From an uncultured Lachnospiraceae bacterium (lineage in GTDB: Bacteria; Bacillota; Clostridia; Lachnospirales; Lachnospiraceae), in assembly GCA_947384285.1 (NCBI GenBank), contig CANDGI010000011.1, forward strand, positions 1 through 64,000: DNA of 64,000 bases. Reading direction: 5' to 3'. The notes under the pieces are model-generated. The model did not search any database and was not told the DNA's origin. It saw only the letters and a list, made by a program, of their open reading frames with translations. Position numbers and translations under genes: made by a program. Shown in pieces: positions 20,869 through 30,760 of the stretch. The stretch's first letter is position 1. Every line of letters begins with the position of its first letter.

Positions 20869-21266
20869 TTCTTAAATGCCCTCCATTTCTGCAATAAAAA
20901 ATAGCGGTTTTCTATACATAACTTCCATCCTTAGAAAAAACGCTATCCTTAGCTCAATATTTAGTTCTGTTTTATATATCGGAGTAACCATAAAAAAATT
21001 AACTGTCAAAAAATCATTAGATATCCTGTCACTCCCATATGATTTGGGAAAGCAATATGTTTTAGATGCCTCATCCTATCTTCGGCTCATATCTGCTCAT
21101 TCTGGCTCTCAATCGGTGTCTTTTTCTTGCCTTTAAAAGCCAGCGGGCCTCATGGACATCCTTCCTATGGAGGCTGGGAACTTTCATAGGAACTCAAATT
21201 TCCATCACAATTCAAGTCCATAATCTTAGAGGATAAATAGTAAAAATGATAAAATAGGACTATTTA
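20869..21266. other. Gap between the minus-strand island and cysD
   Basis: AT-rich upstream part with no credible gene. It holds an imperfect inverted repeat (20901-20914 with 20932-20946, ATAGCG and CGCTAT ends) and, nearer cysD, a hairpin TTCCTATG (21162-21169) with CATAGGAA (21185-21192), inside a sequence related to repeats seen elsewhere in the window. No strong promoter for cysD could be fixed. AGGAC at 21256-21260 is its ribosome site. Confidence 0.4.
21156..21192. repeat. Interspersed intergenic repeat, copy upstream of cysD
   Basis: Contains ATCCTTCCTATGGAGGC and then AACTTTCATAG. The same pattern (ATCCTGCTATGGAGGC, AACTTTCAGAG) occurs at 39709-39740 after azlD. It folds into an 8-bp hairpin. 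Confidence 0.45.
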
Positions 21267-22187
21267 ATGAATAAGGATGAAAAGGAGAACAGAATAAACC
21301 ATTTAGATGAACTGGAAGCGGAAGCAATCTATATTATGCGGGAAGTGGCAGCAGAATGTGAGAAGCCAGTTATGCTCTATTCTATTGGAAAGGATTCTTC
21401 TGTTATGCTGCATTTGGCCATGAAAGCATTCTATCCAGAAAAACCGCCTTTTCCATTTTTACATGTGAATACCACATGGAAATTCCGGGAAATGATAGAG
21501 TTCCGTGACGAGACAGCGCGTAAGCTGGGCATTGAAATGCTGGAATACATTAATGAAGAGGGCTTAAGGCAGGGAATCAACCCCTTTGACCATGGCTCTG
21601 CTTATACGGATATTATGAAAACACAGGCATTGAAGCAGGCATTGGATAAGTATGGCTTTACAGCAGCCTTTGGCGGCGGAAGAAGAGATGAGGAGAAATC
21701 AAGAGCCAAGGAAAGGATTTTTTCTTTTCGGAGTGAGAGCCATGCCTGGGATCCCAAAAATCAAAGGCCGGAAATGTGGCAGCTGTTTAACACCAGGATA
21801 AAGCAAGGAGAAAGCATCCGGGTGTTCCCCTTGTCTAATTGGACAGAAAAGGATATCTGGCAGTATATCAAGAGGGAAAATATTCCGATTGTATCTTTGT
21901 ATTTTGCCATGCCAAGGCCGGTGGTTTTGCGGAACGGCCAGTTGATTATGGCAGATGATGACAGGCTCAAGCTGAGAGAAGGGGAGAAGATCGAAATGAA
22001 GAGCGTCCGCTTTCGGACGTTGGGCTGCTATCCTTTGACTGGGGCTATGGAATCGGAAGCTGCTGCCTTGGATGAAATTATTGAGGAGACCTTGTCGTCG
22101 GTAGAGTCCGAGCGGACAAGCCGGATTATCGATTCAGACGGCGGTGCAGCAAGTATGGAGAAAAGGAAACGAGAGGGATATTTTTAA
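21267..22187 (+). CDS. cysD: Sulfate adenylyltransferase subunit CysD
   Basis: 306 residues. The PP-loop motif [14 protein letters not shown] (about residues 38-51) and the [20 protein letters not shown] segment identify the small, catalytic subunit of the heterodimeric ATP sulfurylase. With CysN it makes APS from ATP and sulfate, paid for by GTP hydrolysis. The last base of its TAA stop is the first base of the cysNC ATG, so translation is tightly coupled. It opens a six-gene operon for sulfate activation and import. Confidence 0.95.
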   Translation: MNKDEKENRINHLDELEAEAIYIMREVAAECEKPVMLYSIGKDSSVMLHLAMKAFYPEKPPFPFLHVNTTWKFREMIEFRDETARKLGIEMLEYINEEGLRQGINPFDHGSAYTDIMKTQALKQALDKYGFTAAFGGGRRDEEKSRAKERIFSFRSESHAWDPKNQRPEMWQLFNTRIKQGESIRVFPLSNWTEKDIWQYIKRENIPIVSLYFAMPRPVVLRNGQLIMADDDRLKLREGEKIEMKSVRFRTLGCYPLTGAMESEAAALDEIIEETLSSVESERTSRIIDSDGGAASMEKRKREGYF

Positions 22188-24022
22188 TGAAAAATAAATT
22201 ATTGAAATTTATTACCTGCGGAAGCGTGGATGATGGAAAATCCACGCTGATTGGACATATGCTTTATGATGCAAAACTGATTTTTGCAGACCAGAAACGT
22301 GCGCTGGAGCTGGATTCTAAGGTTGGCTCCAGAGATGGAAAAATTGATTATTCCCTGCTGCTGGATGGGTTGATGGCAGAACGGGAGCAAGGGATTACCA
22401 TAGATGTGGCTTACCGTTATTTCAGTACGGAGCGCAGAAGCTTTATTGTGGCAGATACGCCGGGACATGAGGAATATACCAGGAATATGGCAGTGGGCGC
22501 TTCCTTTGCATCCCTGGCAGTAATTTTGACGGATGCAAGCCAGGGAGTGCTGCAGCAGACCAGGCGCCATGCCAGGATTTGTTCTTTGATGGGAATCCGC
22601 CATTTTGTGTTTGCAGTAAATAAGATGGATTTGGTTGATTATGACAGGAAGCGGTTTAAGAAAATTGAAAGAGAGATTAAAGTTCTGATGGCAGAGTTTG
22701 ATTATCAGACATTGCAGATTATTCCGGTGTCAGCAACCGAAGGGGACAATATCACGCGGAAATCCCAAAGAATGATGTGGTATGGGGAGGAGCCGCTGCT
22801 TCGTTACCTGGAAGAGGTTGAGGTAAGTGAAAAGGGAGAGAAAAAGGGATTTTCCATGCCGGTGCAGCGGGTGTGCCGTCCCAATCAGAATTTCCGGGGA
22901 TTCCAGGGACAGATTTCTTCTGGTGAAATTGCAGTGGGAGAGGAAGTAACTGTTATGCCAAGCAGGGAAAAGGCAAAGGTGACGGGGATTCTTCAGGGAG
23001 ATATAGCAGTAGAAAAAAGCAGCTGCGGGCATGCAGTCACAATTCAGCTGGATACAGAAATTGATATTTCCAGAGGATGCGTCCTGGAAAAGGATTACAA
23101 GCTTTCCGTAGGGAATATGTTTGCCGCTTCTATTTTGTGGATGGATGATAAAAGCCTGGTTGCGGGGAAAAATTTTTGGCTGAAAGCAGGAACCCAGCTG
23201 ATTTCTGCTACGGTGATGAATATTAAATATAAAATTGATGTGAATACAGGGGCGGAGGTATATACCGATGCAATTTATAAAAATGAGATTGCATTCTGTG
23301 AGATATCCACGGGAAGCAGCATTGTATTTGACCGCTTTGAAAATAACCGGGATCTGGGTTCTCTGATTTTGATTGACCGTATTACAAATATGACCTCTGC
23401 CTGCGGAACGGTGATTTACCCTCTGGAGCGAGGGGAAAACCTGACCTGGCATAATATGGACATTACCAGGGAAATGAGAGAGGTACGGTTAGGGCAGAAG
23501 GCCATTACCATCTGGATGACCGGACTTTCTGGAGCTGGCAAATCCACCTTGGCAAATGCGTTGGAAAAACGGCTGTTTGCCATGGGGAAACATACCATGC
23601 TGTTAGATGGGGATAATGTACGGATGGGATTGAATAAAAACCTGGGCTTTTCGGAAAAAGACAGGATTGAAAACATCCGCAGGATTGCGGAGGCAAGTAA
23701 GCTGATGAATGATGCGGGGCTGATTGTGCTGACATCTTTTATTTCCCCATACAGAATGGAGCGGAGGAATGCAAAAGAGATTATAGGGGACAGTTTTGTG
23801 GAGGTTTATGTAAGCACGCCTCTGGAGGAATGTGAGAAACGTGATGTGAAGGGGTTATACCGGGAAGCAAGAATGGGCAGGATTGCCAATTTTACGGGGA
23901 TATCCAGCAGGTATGAAGAGCCGGAGCAGCCGGACATTGTGGTAGACACCAGCAAGCACAGCCTGGAGGAATGTGTAGAAATACTTCTGGCAGGGCTTGA
24001 GAAGTATTTAGGAGAATGTTAA
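22187..24022 (+). CDS. cysNC: Fused sulfate adenylyltransferase GTPase / APS kinase (CysN-CysC)
   Basis: 611 residues. Residues 1 to about 420 are the EF-Tu-like GTPase CysN: G1 GSVDDGKST (12-20), G3 DTPGHEEY and G4 NKMD. From about 439 to the end is APS kinase CysC, with Walker A GLSGAGKST (446-454), DGDNVR and the FISPYR loop with its conserved Ser. The fusion makes APS and then PAPS in one polypeptide. An intact CysC domain matters, because bacteria that only reduce APS do not need PAPS. No PAPS reductase, APS reductase or sulfite reductase gene lies in the window. Confidence 0.95.
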   Translation: MKNKLLKFITCGSVDDGKSTLIGHMLYDAKLIFADQKRALELDSKVGSRDGKIDYSLLLDGLMAEREQGITIDVAYRYFSTERRSFIVADTPGHEEYTRNMAVGASFASLAVILTDASQGVLQQTRRHARICSLMGIRHFVFAVNKMDLVDYDRKRFKKIEREIKVLMAEFDYQTLQIIPVSATEGDNITRKSQRMMWYGEEPLLRYLEEVEVSEKGEKKGFSMPVQRVCRPNQNFRGFQGQISSGEIAVGEEVTVMPSREKAKVTGILQGDIAVEKSSCGHAVTIQLDTEIDISRGCVLEKDYKLSVGNMFAASILWMDDKSLVAGKNFWLKAGTQLISATVMNIKYKIDVNTGAEVYTDAIYKNEIAFCEISTGSSIVFDRFENNRDLGSLILIDRITNMTSACGTVIYPLERGENLTWHNMDITREMREVRLGQKAITIWMTGLSGAGKSTLANALEKRLFAMGKHTMLLDGDNVRMGLNKNLGFSEKDRIENIRRIAEASKLMNDAGLIVLTSFISPYRMERRNAKEIIGDSFVEVYVSTPLEECEKRDVKGLYREARMGRIANFTGISSRYEEPEQPDIVVDTSKHSLEECVEILLAGLEKYLGEC

Positions 24023-24164
24023 AATGGAAGCAGCCTATGTATGGAGCGGAGTCTTTTTGCAGATACCCGAAAGGAAAGAAGGTCCTCACATAGAAAGAGC
24101 GTACAGCAGATAATAAAAGTACGGATATGGATGAAAATAAAAATAAGGAGTGAATCGGGCAGTT

Positions 24165-25205
24165 ATGAAAAAAAGAACAATAAGAAGAACATGGGTGAAG
24201 GCTATCCTTTTAGCCGCCATGGCATTTTCTCTTGCAGCAGGATGCGGGGATGATTCCAAATCAGACACAGATGGCGGATCTTCCAATGGGATTTTGAATG
24301 TTTCTTATGATCCTACCCGGGAATTTTATGCGGAATATAATGAAATGTTTTGCGGATATTGGAAACAGGAGAAAGGGGAAGAGGTGGAAGTGACACAATC
24401 CCATGGGGGTTCTGGTTCTCAGGCCCGTTCTGTGATAGAGGGGAATGAGGCGGATGTGGTGACCCTTGCCCTTGCCCATGATATTACAGCCATTGAGAAT
24501 GCAGGATTAATAGAAGCAGGATGGAATGAAAAGCTGGAAGGAAACAGCGCTCCTTACACATCCACGATTGTTTTCCTGGTGCGGAAAGGGAATGAGAAAA
24601 ACATCAAAGACTGGGATGATTTGGTGGAAGATGGTGTGGAAGTGATTACGCCAAATCCTAAGACTTCCGGCGGAGCCTGCTGGAATTTTCTGGCAGCCTG
24701 GGCTTATGGACAGCAGAATGGCATGACAGAAAAGGAAACCCAGGAGTTCTTAAAAAAGCTGTACCAGAATGTGCTGGTTTTAGATTCAGGAGCCAGGGGG
24801 GCAACCAATACTTTTGTGGAAAATAAGCAAGGGGATGTGCTGATTGCCTGGGAAAATGAAGCATTCCTGTCCCTGGAGACCCATCCAGATGATTTTGAGA
24901 TTGTAACGCCCAGTGTCAGCATCCTGGCACAGCCTTCGGTAGCGGTGGTGGATAAGAATGTAGAAGACCATGGCACAAGGGAGATTTCAGAGGCATATCT
25001 TAAATATTTGTATAGTGACGATGCCCAGAGGCTGGTAGGAAAGTATTATTACCGCCCATCCAAGGAAGAGATTCTACAGGAATTTTCAGAACAGTTTGAT
25101 CTGGATATGAATCTGGTTACCATAGATGATTTCGGGGGATGGAACAAAGCCTATGAAACCTATTTTGATGACGGGGCGCTATTTGATGAGATTTATGCGC
25201 AGTAA
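24165..25205 (+). CDS. sbp: Sulfate-binding lipoprotein (Sbp family)
   Basis: 346 residues. A basic start and hydrophobic core are followed by the lipobox LAAGC, so the protein should be anchored to the outer face of the membrane. Family signatures include [11 protein letters not shown] at the mature N-terminus, [13 protein letters not shown] and the later [13 protein letters not shown], the residues that surround bound sulfate in Sbp. It delivers sulfate or thiosulfate to CysTWA. The start is uncertain: ATG 24165 suits the signal peptide but AAGGAG lies 14 bases away, while GTG 24150 overlaps that site. Confidence 0.93.
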   Translation: MKKRTIRRTWVKAILLAAMAFSLAAGCGDDSKSDTDGGSSNGILNVSYDPTREFYAEYNEMFCGYWKQEKGEEVEVTQSHGGSGSQARSVIEGNEADVVTLALAHDITAIENAGLIEAGWNEKLEGNSAPYTSTIVFLVRKGNEKNIKDWDDLVEDGVEVITPNPKTSGGACWNFLAAWAYGQQNGMTEKETQEFLKKLYQNVLVLDSGARGATNTFVENKQGDVLIAWENEAFLSLETHPDDFEIVTPSVSILAQPSVAVVDKNVEDHGTREISEAYLKYLYSDDAQRLVGKYYYRPSKEEILQEFSEQFDLDMNLVTIDDFGGWNKAYETYFDDGALFDEIYAQ

Positions 25206-25250
25206 ATGCTGCATTATGCTTAACCTATCGTGGGAGACAGGCCGCACGGC

Positions 25251-25262
25251 CATCCTGCTATG
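25251..25262. repeat. Short copy of the CCATCCTGCTATG intergenic motif
   Basis: CATCCTGCTATG sits in the sbp-cysT gap. The same core occurs after azlD at 39671 and 39708. Confidence 0.3.
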
Positions 25263-25294
25263 CCCATAATTCCAGCAAGGGAGGTTCTTTTGGT

Positions 25295-26146
25295 TTGGAA
25301 CAGCAGATTGTAAAAGTGAAAAATAAAAAAGGGGTTCGGGTGATTCCTGGATTCGGCCTTTCTATGGGTGTCACGCTGGCTATGCTCAGCTGCATTGTAT
25401 TAATTCCATTGGCCTCCATATTTATCAGCGTCAGCAAGATAAGTTTGCAGGAATTTGTGGAAATTGTTACTTCACGGCAGGTAATGTCGGGCTATATGGT
25501 AAGTTTTACCTGTGCCTTTTTTGCAGCCATAATAAATGGGGCGTTCGGGCTGGTTCTTGCCTGGGTGCTGGTGCGGTATGATTTTCCAGGAAAACGGATT
25601 ATGGATGGGATGATTGAACTGCCCTTTGCCCTTCCTACTGCGGTTGCGGGGATTTCCCTGACCTTTCTTTATTCGGACCAAGGGTGGATCGGCCAGTTAT
25701 TTGATAAAGCGGGCGTGCGGATTGCTTACACCAGAATCGGGATTACGATAGCTATGGTGTTTGTAGGAATTCCTTTTGTGGTGAGATCCGTACAGCCGGT
25801 ATTGGCAAAATTGGACAGGCAATATGAGGAAGCAGCTATGATGCTGGGAGCGGGCCGGTGGCGCACTTTTTTCCGTGTGGTTTTACCGGAGCTGTTTCCA
25901 GCTCTTTTGGCGGGATTTGGCTTGGCTTTTGCCAGGGGGATAGGGGAATACGGAAGTGTGGTTTTCATTGCCGGTAATATTCCCTATGAGACGCAGATTG
26001 CCCCTCTTTTGATTATGTCAAAGTTAGAGCAGTTTAAATATTCTGACGCCACTGCCATTGCCTTGGTGCTTTTGCTGGTATCTTTTTTGCTGATGTTTCT
26101 GATTAATTCTTTGCAGATTTATATGCAGAGATTTGTGAAAAATTAA
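25295..26146 (+). CDS. cysT: Sulfate ABC transporter permease CysT
   Basis: 283 residues with about six membrane helices and the permease EAA loop (EEAAMMLGAGRWRTFFRVVLP), which contacts the ATPase CysA. Also family-typical: LPFALPTAVAGI and the GEYGSVVFIAGN segment. The TTG start at 25295 has AAGGGAGG ten bases before it, and no better start is available. CysT and CysW form the membrane channel of the sulfate importer. Confidence 0.93.
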   Translation: MEQQIVKVKNKKGVRVIPGFGLSMGVTLAMLSCIVLIPLASIFISVSKISLQEFVEIVTSRQVMSGYMVSFTCAFFAAIINGAFGLVLAWVLVRYDFPGKRIMDGMIELPFALPTAVAGISLTFLYSDQGWIGQLFDKAGVRIAYTRIGITIAMVFVGIPFVVRSVQPVLAKLDRQYEEAAMMLGAGRWRTFFRVVLPELFPALLAGFGLAFARGIGEYGSVVFIAGNIPYETQIAPLLIMSKLEQFKYSDATAIALVLLLVSFLLMFLINSLQIYMQRFVKN

Positions 26147-26202
26147 AAGGTGTTTGAAAACTTAGATGTTTCGGTTTTTGGCACATACCAGGGAGAATAG
26201 AT

Positions 26203-27090
26203 ATGTCAAAGAAAAAACAGAGGACTTATCAACAGGATATCGTGGGAGATAGTATTAATTCCCTGCGGAAGGTAGTGGAGCCGCCCAAAGAAAATGGAAG
26301 CCATTTGATGAAATATTTGTTGATTGGCATCAGCGCGGCCTTCCTGTTCCTGATGCTGGCGCTGCCCTTGGCAGTAGTGGTTATGAATGCATGCAAAGAA
26401 GGATGGGATGCCTATCGGGAAGCCGTGATGGACGAATATACCATGAAAGCTTTGCAGCTTACCTTGCTTGCAACTGTAATTACAGTTGCGGTGAATACAA
26501 TTTTTGGGCTCTTTGCATCCTTTTTACTTTCAAAATTTTATTTCCGGGGACGGCAGGTACTGGCTGCGTTGATCGATATTCCCTTTTCCATATCTCCGGT
26601 GATTGCCGGGCTGGTTTTTATTTTGACCTTTGGGAATATGGGGTGGATGGGGGATGTTCTGGACAAATACAATATTAAAATTGTATTTGCCGTTCCGGGA
26701 GTGGTTTTGGTGACTGTGTTTGTTACCTTTCCCTTTGTGTTCCGGGAACTGTTTCCAGTATTAAATGCCCAGGGAAAAGACGAGGAAGAGGCGGCGGCCT
26801 TGATGGGCGCTGGTGGATTTACCATTTTCCGCAGGATTACACTGCCCCATATCAAATGGGCGCTTTTGTACGGAATCATCCTTTGCAGCGCCCGGGCAAT
26901 GGGAGAGTTCGGTGCCGTATCTGTAATTTCTGGCCATCTGCGAGGGAAAACAAATACGCTCCCTCTTCATGTGGAAATTCTTTACAATGAATTCAATACA
27001 ACAGCAGCTTTTGCAGTATCATCGATTCTTGTGCTTTTGGCGGTGTTGATACTGGTTGTGAAAAGCCTGGTAGAATGGAAGAAAGAGTAA
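26203..27090 (+). CDS. cysW: Sulfate ABC transporter permease CysW
   Basis: 295 residues with about six membrane helices. It has an N-terminal cytoplasmic extension of about 40 residues, the EAA loop (EEEAAALMGAGGFTIFRRITLP), and the GEFGAVSVISGHLRGKTNTL motif diagnostic of CysW. It partners with CysT. The ATG at 26203 follows AGGGAGAATAG. The cysA start lies 15 bases after its stop. Confidence 0.94.
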   Translation: MSKKKQRTYQQDIVGDSINSLRKVVEPPKENGSHLMKYLLIGISAAFLFLMLALPLAVVVMNACKEGWDAYREAVMDEYTMKALQLTLLATVITVAVNTIFGLFASFLLSKFYFRGRQVLAALIDIPFSISPVIAGLVFILTFGNMGWMGDVLDKYNIKIVFAVPGVVLVTVFVTFPFVFRELFPVLNAQGKDEEEAAALMGAGGFTIFRRITLPHIKWALLYGIILCSARAMGEFGAVSVISGHLRGKTNTLPLHVEILYNEFNTTAAFAVSSILVLLAVLILVVKSLVEWKKE

Positions 27091-27104
27091 GGAGAGCAGG
27101 GAAT

Positions 27105-27827
27105 ATGTATGTGGAAATGAAAGAGATTTGCAAAACCTTTGACGGGTTCCAGGCTTCAGATCATGTGAGCTTTGGAATTGAAAAAGGCCAGATGGCAGCA
27201 CTGCTAGGCCCCAGCGGAAGCGGGAAAACTACGATTCTGCGGATGCTGGCAGGTTTAGATATGCCGGATTCCGGCGATATTATGATTAATGGGATCTTGG
27301 TCAATGATTTGCCGGGAAATAAACGGGGCATTGGTTTTGTGTTTCAAAATTATGCATTGTTCCGTTATATGACAGTGGCGGATAATATTGCATTTGGTTT
27401 GGAGGTCCAGAAAAAAGGCAAGGCAGAGATTAAAGAGCGGGTGGAGGAGCTTTTGGAGTTGATTTCCATGGAGGATTTGGGTAAGCGCTATCCCCATCAA
27501 TTGTCCGGCGGACAAAAGCAGCGCGTGGCATTTGCCCGGGCGTTAGCCCCAAGGCCGGGACTGCTTTTACTGGATGAGCCTTTTGCGGCAATTGACGCCA
27601 AGGTGCGCCGGGAACTGCGGAACTGGCTGAAAGAGATGATTGGCAGGGTTGGAATTACCAGTATTTTTGTAACCCATGACCAGGAGGAAGCCATGGAAGT
27701 GGCAAATCAGGTGATTATCATAAACCAGGGAAAGATAGAGCAGATTGGGACGCCAAAGGAAATCTGCTTTCACCCTCAGACAGAATTTGTGTCAGATTTT
27801 ATTGAAACAGACCGTTGGATAGTTTAA
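27105..27827 (+). CDS. cysA: Sulfate ABC transporter ATP-binding protein CysA
   Basis: 240 residues. Walker A GPSGSGKTT, Q loop, signature LSGGQKQR, Walker B LLLLDEPFAAID and H-loop FVTHDQ are all intact. The protein lacks the C-terminal regulatory domain of enterobacterial CysA (about 360 residues), so feedback through that domain is not expected. Start ATG 27105 is preferred, with AAGGAG nearby; an in-frame ATG at 27075 would overlap cysW. It is the last transport gene of the operon. Confidence 0.92.
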   Translation: MYVEMKEICKTFDGFQASDHVSFGIEKGQMAALLGPSGSGKTTILRMLAGLDMPDSGDIMINGILVNDLPGNKRGIGFVFQNYALFRYMTVADNIAFGLEVQKKGKAEIKERVEELLELISMEDLGKRYPHQLSGGQKQRVAFARALAPRPGLLLLDEPFAAIDAKVRRELRNWLKEMIGRVGITSIFVTHDQEEAMEVANQVIIINQGKIEQIGTPKEICFHPQTEFVSDFIETDRWIV

Positions 27828-27844
27828 CGAAGGAGAGGAACCAA

Positions 27845-28315
27845 ATGAACTACGAGGAAAGCAAATACGGCCAGATAGCAGAAGAAAATTTTAAAAAAGG
27901 CTATAACTGCACCCAGGCGGTTGTCCTGGCATTTTCAGAATTGTATGGGATGGACGAGAAGACAGCCGCAAGGCTCAGCTCTTCCTTTGGCGGCGGCATG
28001 GGCAGGCTGCGGGAAGTCTGCGGCTCTGTCAGCGGAATGTTTCTGGTAGCAGGCATGCTTTACGGATACGAAGAGCCAAAGGATTTCCAGGGCAAAAAAG
28101 AACACTATGAAAGAATCCAGCAGCTGGCAAAAGCATTTGAAGCGGAAAACGGCTCCATCGTCTGCCGTGAGCTGCTGGGCCTAAACAAGAAAGAAGATGA
28201 GCCGACACCAGAACAGCGGACAGAAACATACTACAAAAAACGCCCCTGCGCAAAATTAGTACGCATGTCCGCCGCAATCCTGGAAGAATACATCAAAGAA
28301 CACCCCTTGCGTTAG
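27845..28315 (+). CDS. C_GCAxxG_C_C family redox-type protein
   Basis: 156 residues. Conserved Cys positions are in NCTQAV (about residue 21), in GGGMGRLREVCGSVSGM (about residue 57), and in two later single-Cys sites, the pattern that defines this family of unknown biochemical role in anaerobes. Cysteine spacing suggests a metal or FeS site, but this is inference. GGAGAGGAACC precedes ATG 27845. It starts 17 bases after cysA, so it may belong to the sulfate operon. Confidence 0.85.
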   Translation: MNYEESKYGQIAEENFKKGYNCTQAVVLAFSELYGMDEKTAARLSSSFGGGMGRLREVCGSVSGMFLVAGMLYGYEEPKDFQGKKEHYERIQQLAKAFEAENGSIVCRELLGLNKKEDEPTPEQRTETYYKKRPCAKLVRMSAAILEEYIKEHPLR

Positions 28316-28333
28316 TCTTACAATCTGCTATAA

Positions 28334-28450
28334 GTATACAGAATATTTTTTTTGATATGCAGGCAATTCAGGGGTCCCCTTCGTTTACGTGAGGAAGGGG
28401 ACCCCTGAATTGCCGTCCGTCTCTAAAAAAACAAAATATTTCTGTAATAC
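28334..28450. repeat. 117-bp imperfect palindrome, possible MITE-like element
   Basis: A perfect 21-bp stem (28362-28382 with 28394-28414, core AGGGGTCCCCTTC) is flanked by outer arms that are also complementary: GTATACAGAATAT at the left and its near-complement ending CTGTAATAC at the right. T-rich and A-rich runs face each other between the two. Total arm length is near 50 bases with an 11-base loop. No target-site duplication is clear. It lies between the C_GCAxxG_C_C gene and the groESL promoter and may also end transcription. Confidence 0.7.
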
Positions 28451-28498
28451 CCAGCATTTCTGAAAATCTAAACTTTTTATAAAATATGAAAATGTATA

Positions 28499-28527
28499 TT
28501 GACAAAGAAAATGGGTAGTGCTAAATT
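28499..28527 (+). promoter_or_regulatory. groESL promoter
   Basis: TTGACA (28499-28504), 17 bases, TAAATT (28522-28527), just upstream of the CIRCE operator. Confidence 0.8.
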
Positions 28528-28541
28528 ATGTACATAAGCAA

Positions 28542-28568
28542 TTAGCACTCGATATAAATGAGTGCTAA
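28542..28568 (+). promoter_or_regulatory. CIRCE operator (HrcA site)
   Basis: TTAGCACTC (28542-28550), nine bases, GAGTGCTAA (28560-28568): a perfect CIRCE inverted repeat. HrcA represses class I heat-shock genes through it. An extra near half-site TAGTGCTAA lies at 28516-28524. Confidence 0.97.
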
Positions 28569-28609
28569 TAACTAAAGGAAGAATCATTGAAATAGAAGAG
28601 ATGACATAA

Positions 28610-30592
<1,983 letters not shown>

Positions 30593-30608
30593 GTCCCCAA
30601 TACAATAA

Positions 30609-30657
30609 GACAAAAAGGAACTGTGGAAGGTTAGAACTTCCTCGGTTCCTTTTTGTC
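30609..30657 (+). terminator. groESL terminator
   Basis: GACAAAAAGGAAC (30609-30621) pairs perfectly with GTTCCTTTTTGTC (30645-30657), with an inner GGAAG/CTTCC stem. Confidence 0.85.
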
Positions 30658-30689
30658 TGAAAAGAATAGCTAGGAAAGAGATTTGTTTA

Positions 30690-30718
30690 TTGACAGTCCG
30701 CGGATTATACAATAGAAT
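30690..30718 (+). promoter_or_regulatory. Promoter of the FapA-like operon
   Basis: TTGACA (30690-30695), 17 bases, TAGAAT (30713-30718), 43 bases before the GTG start. Confidence 0.8.
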
Positions 30719-30760
30719 TAATGAATAGGATTAAGAAAAATCATAGGAGAATAGAGAGAA

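Noticed and set aside
20876-21136. 86-residue plus-strand frame before cysD
   Set aside because: AT-rich, no ribosome site, and it ends in the intergenic repeat region. No domain.
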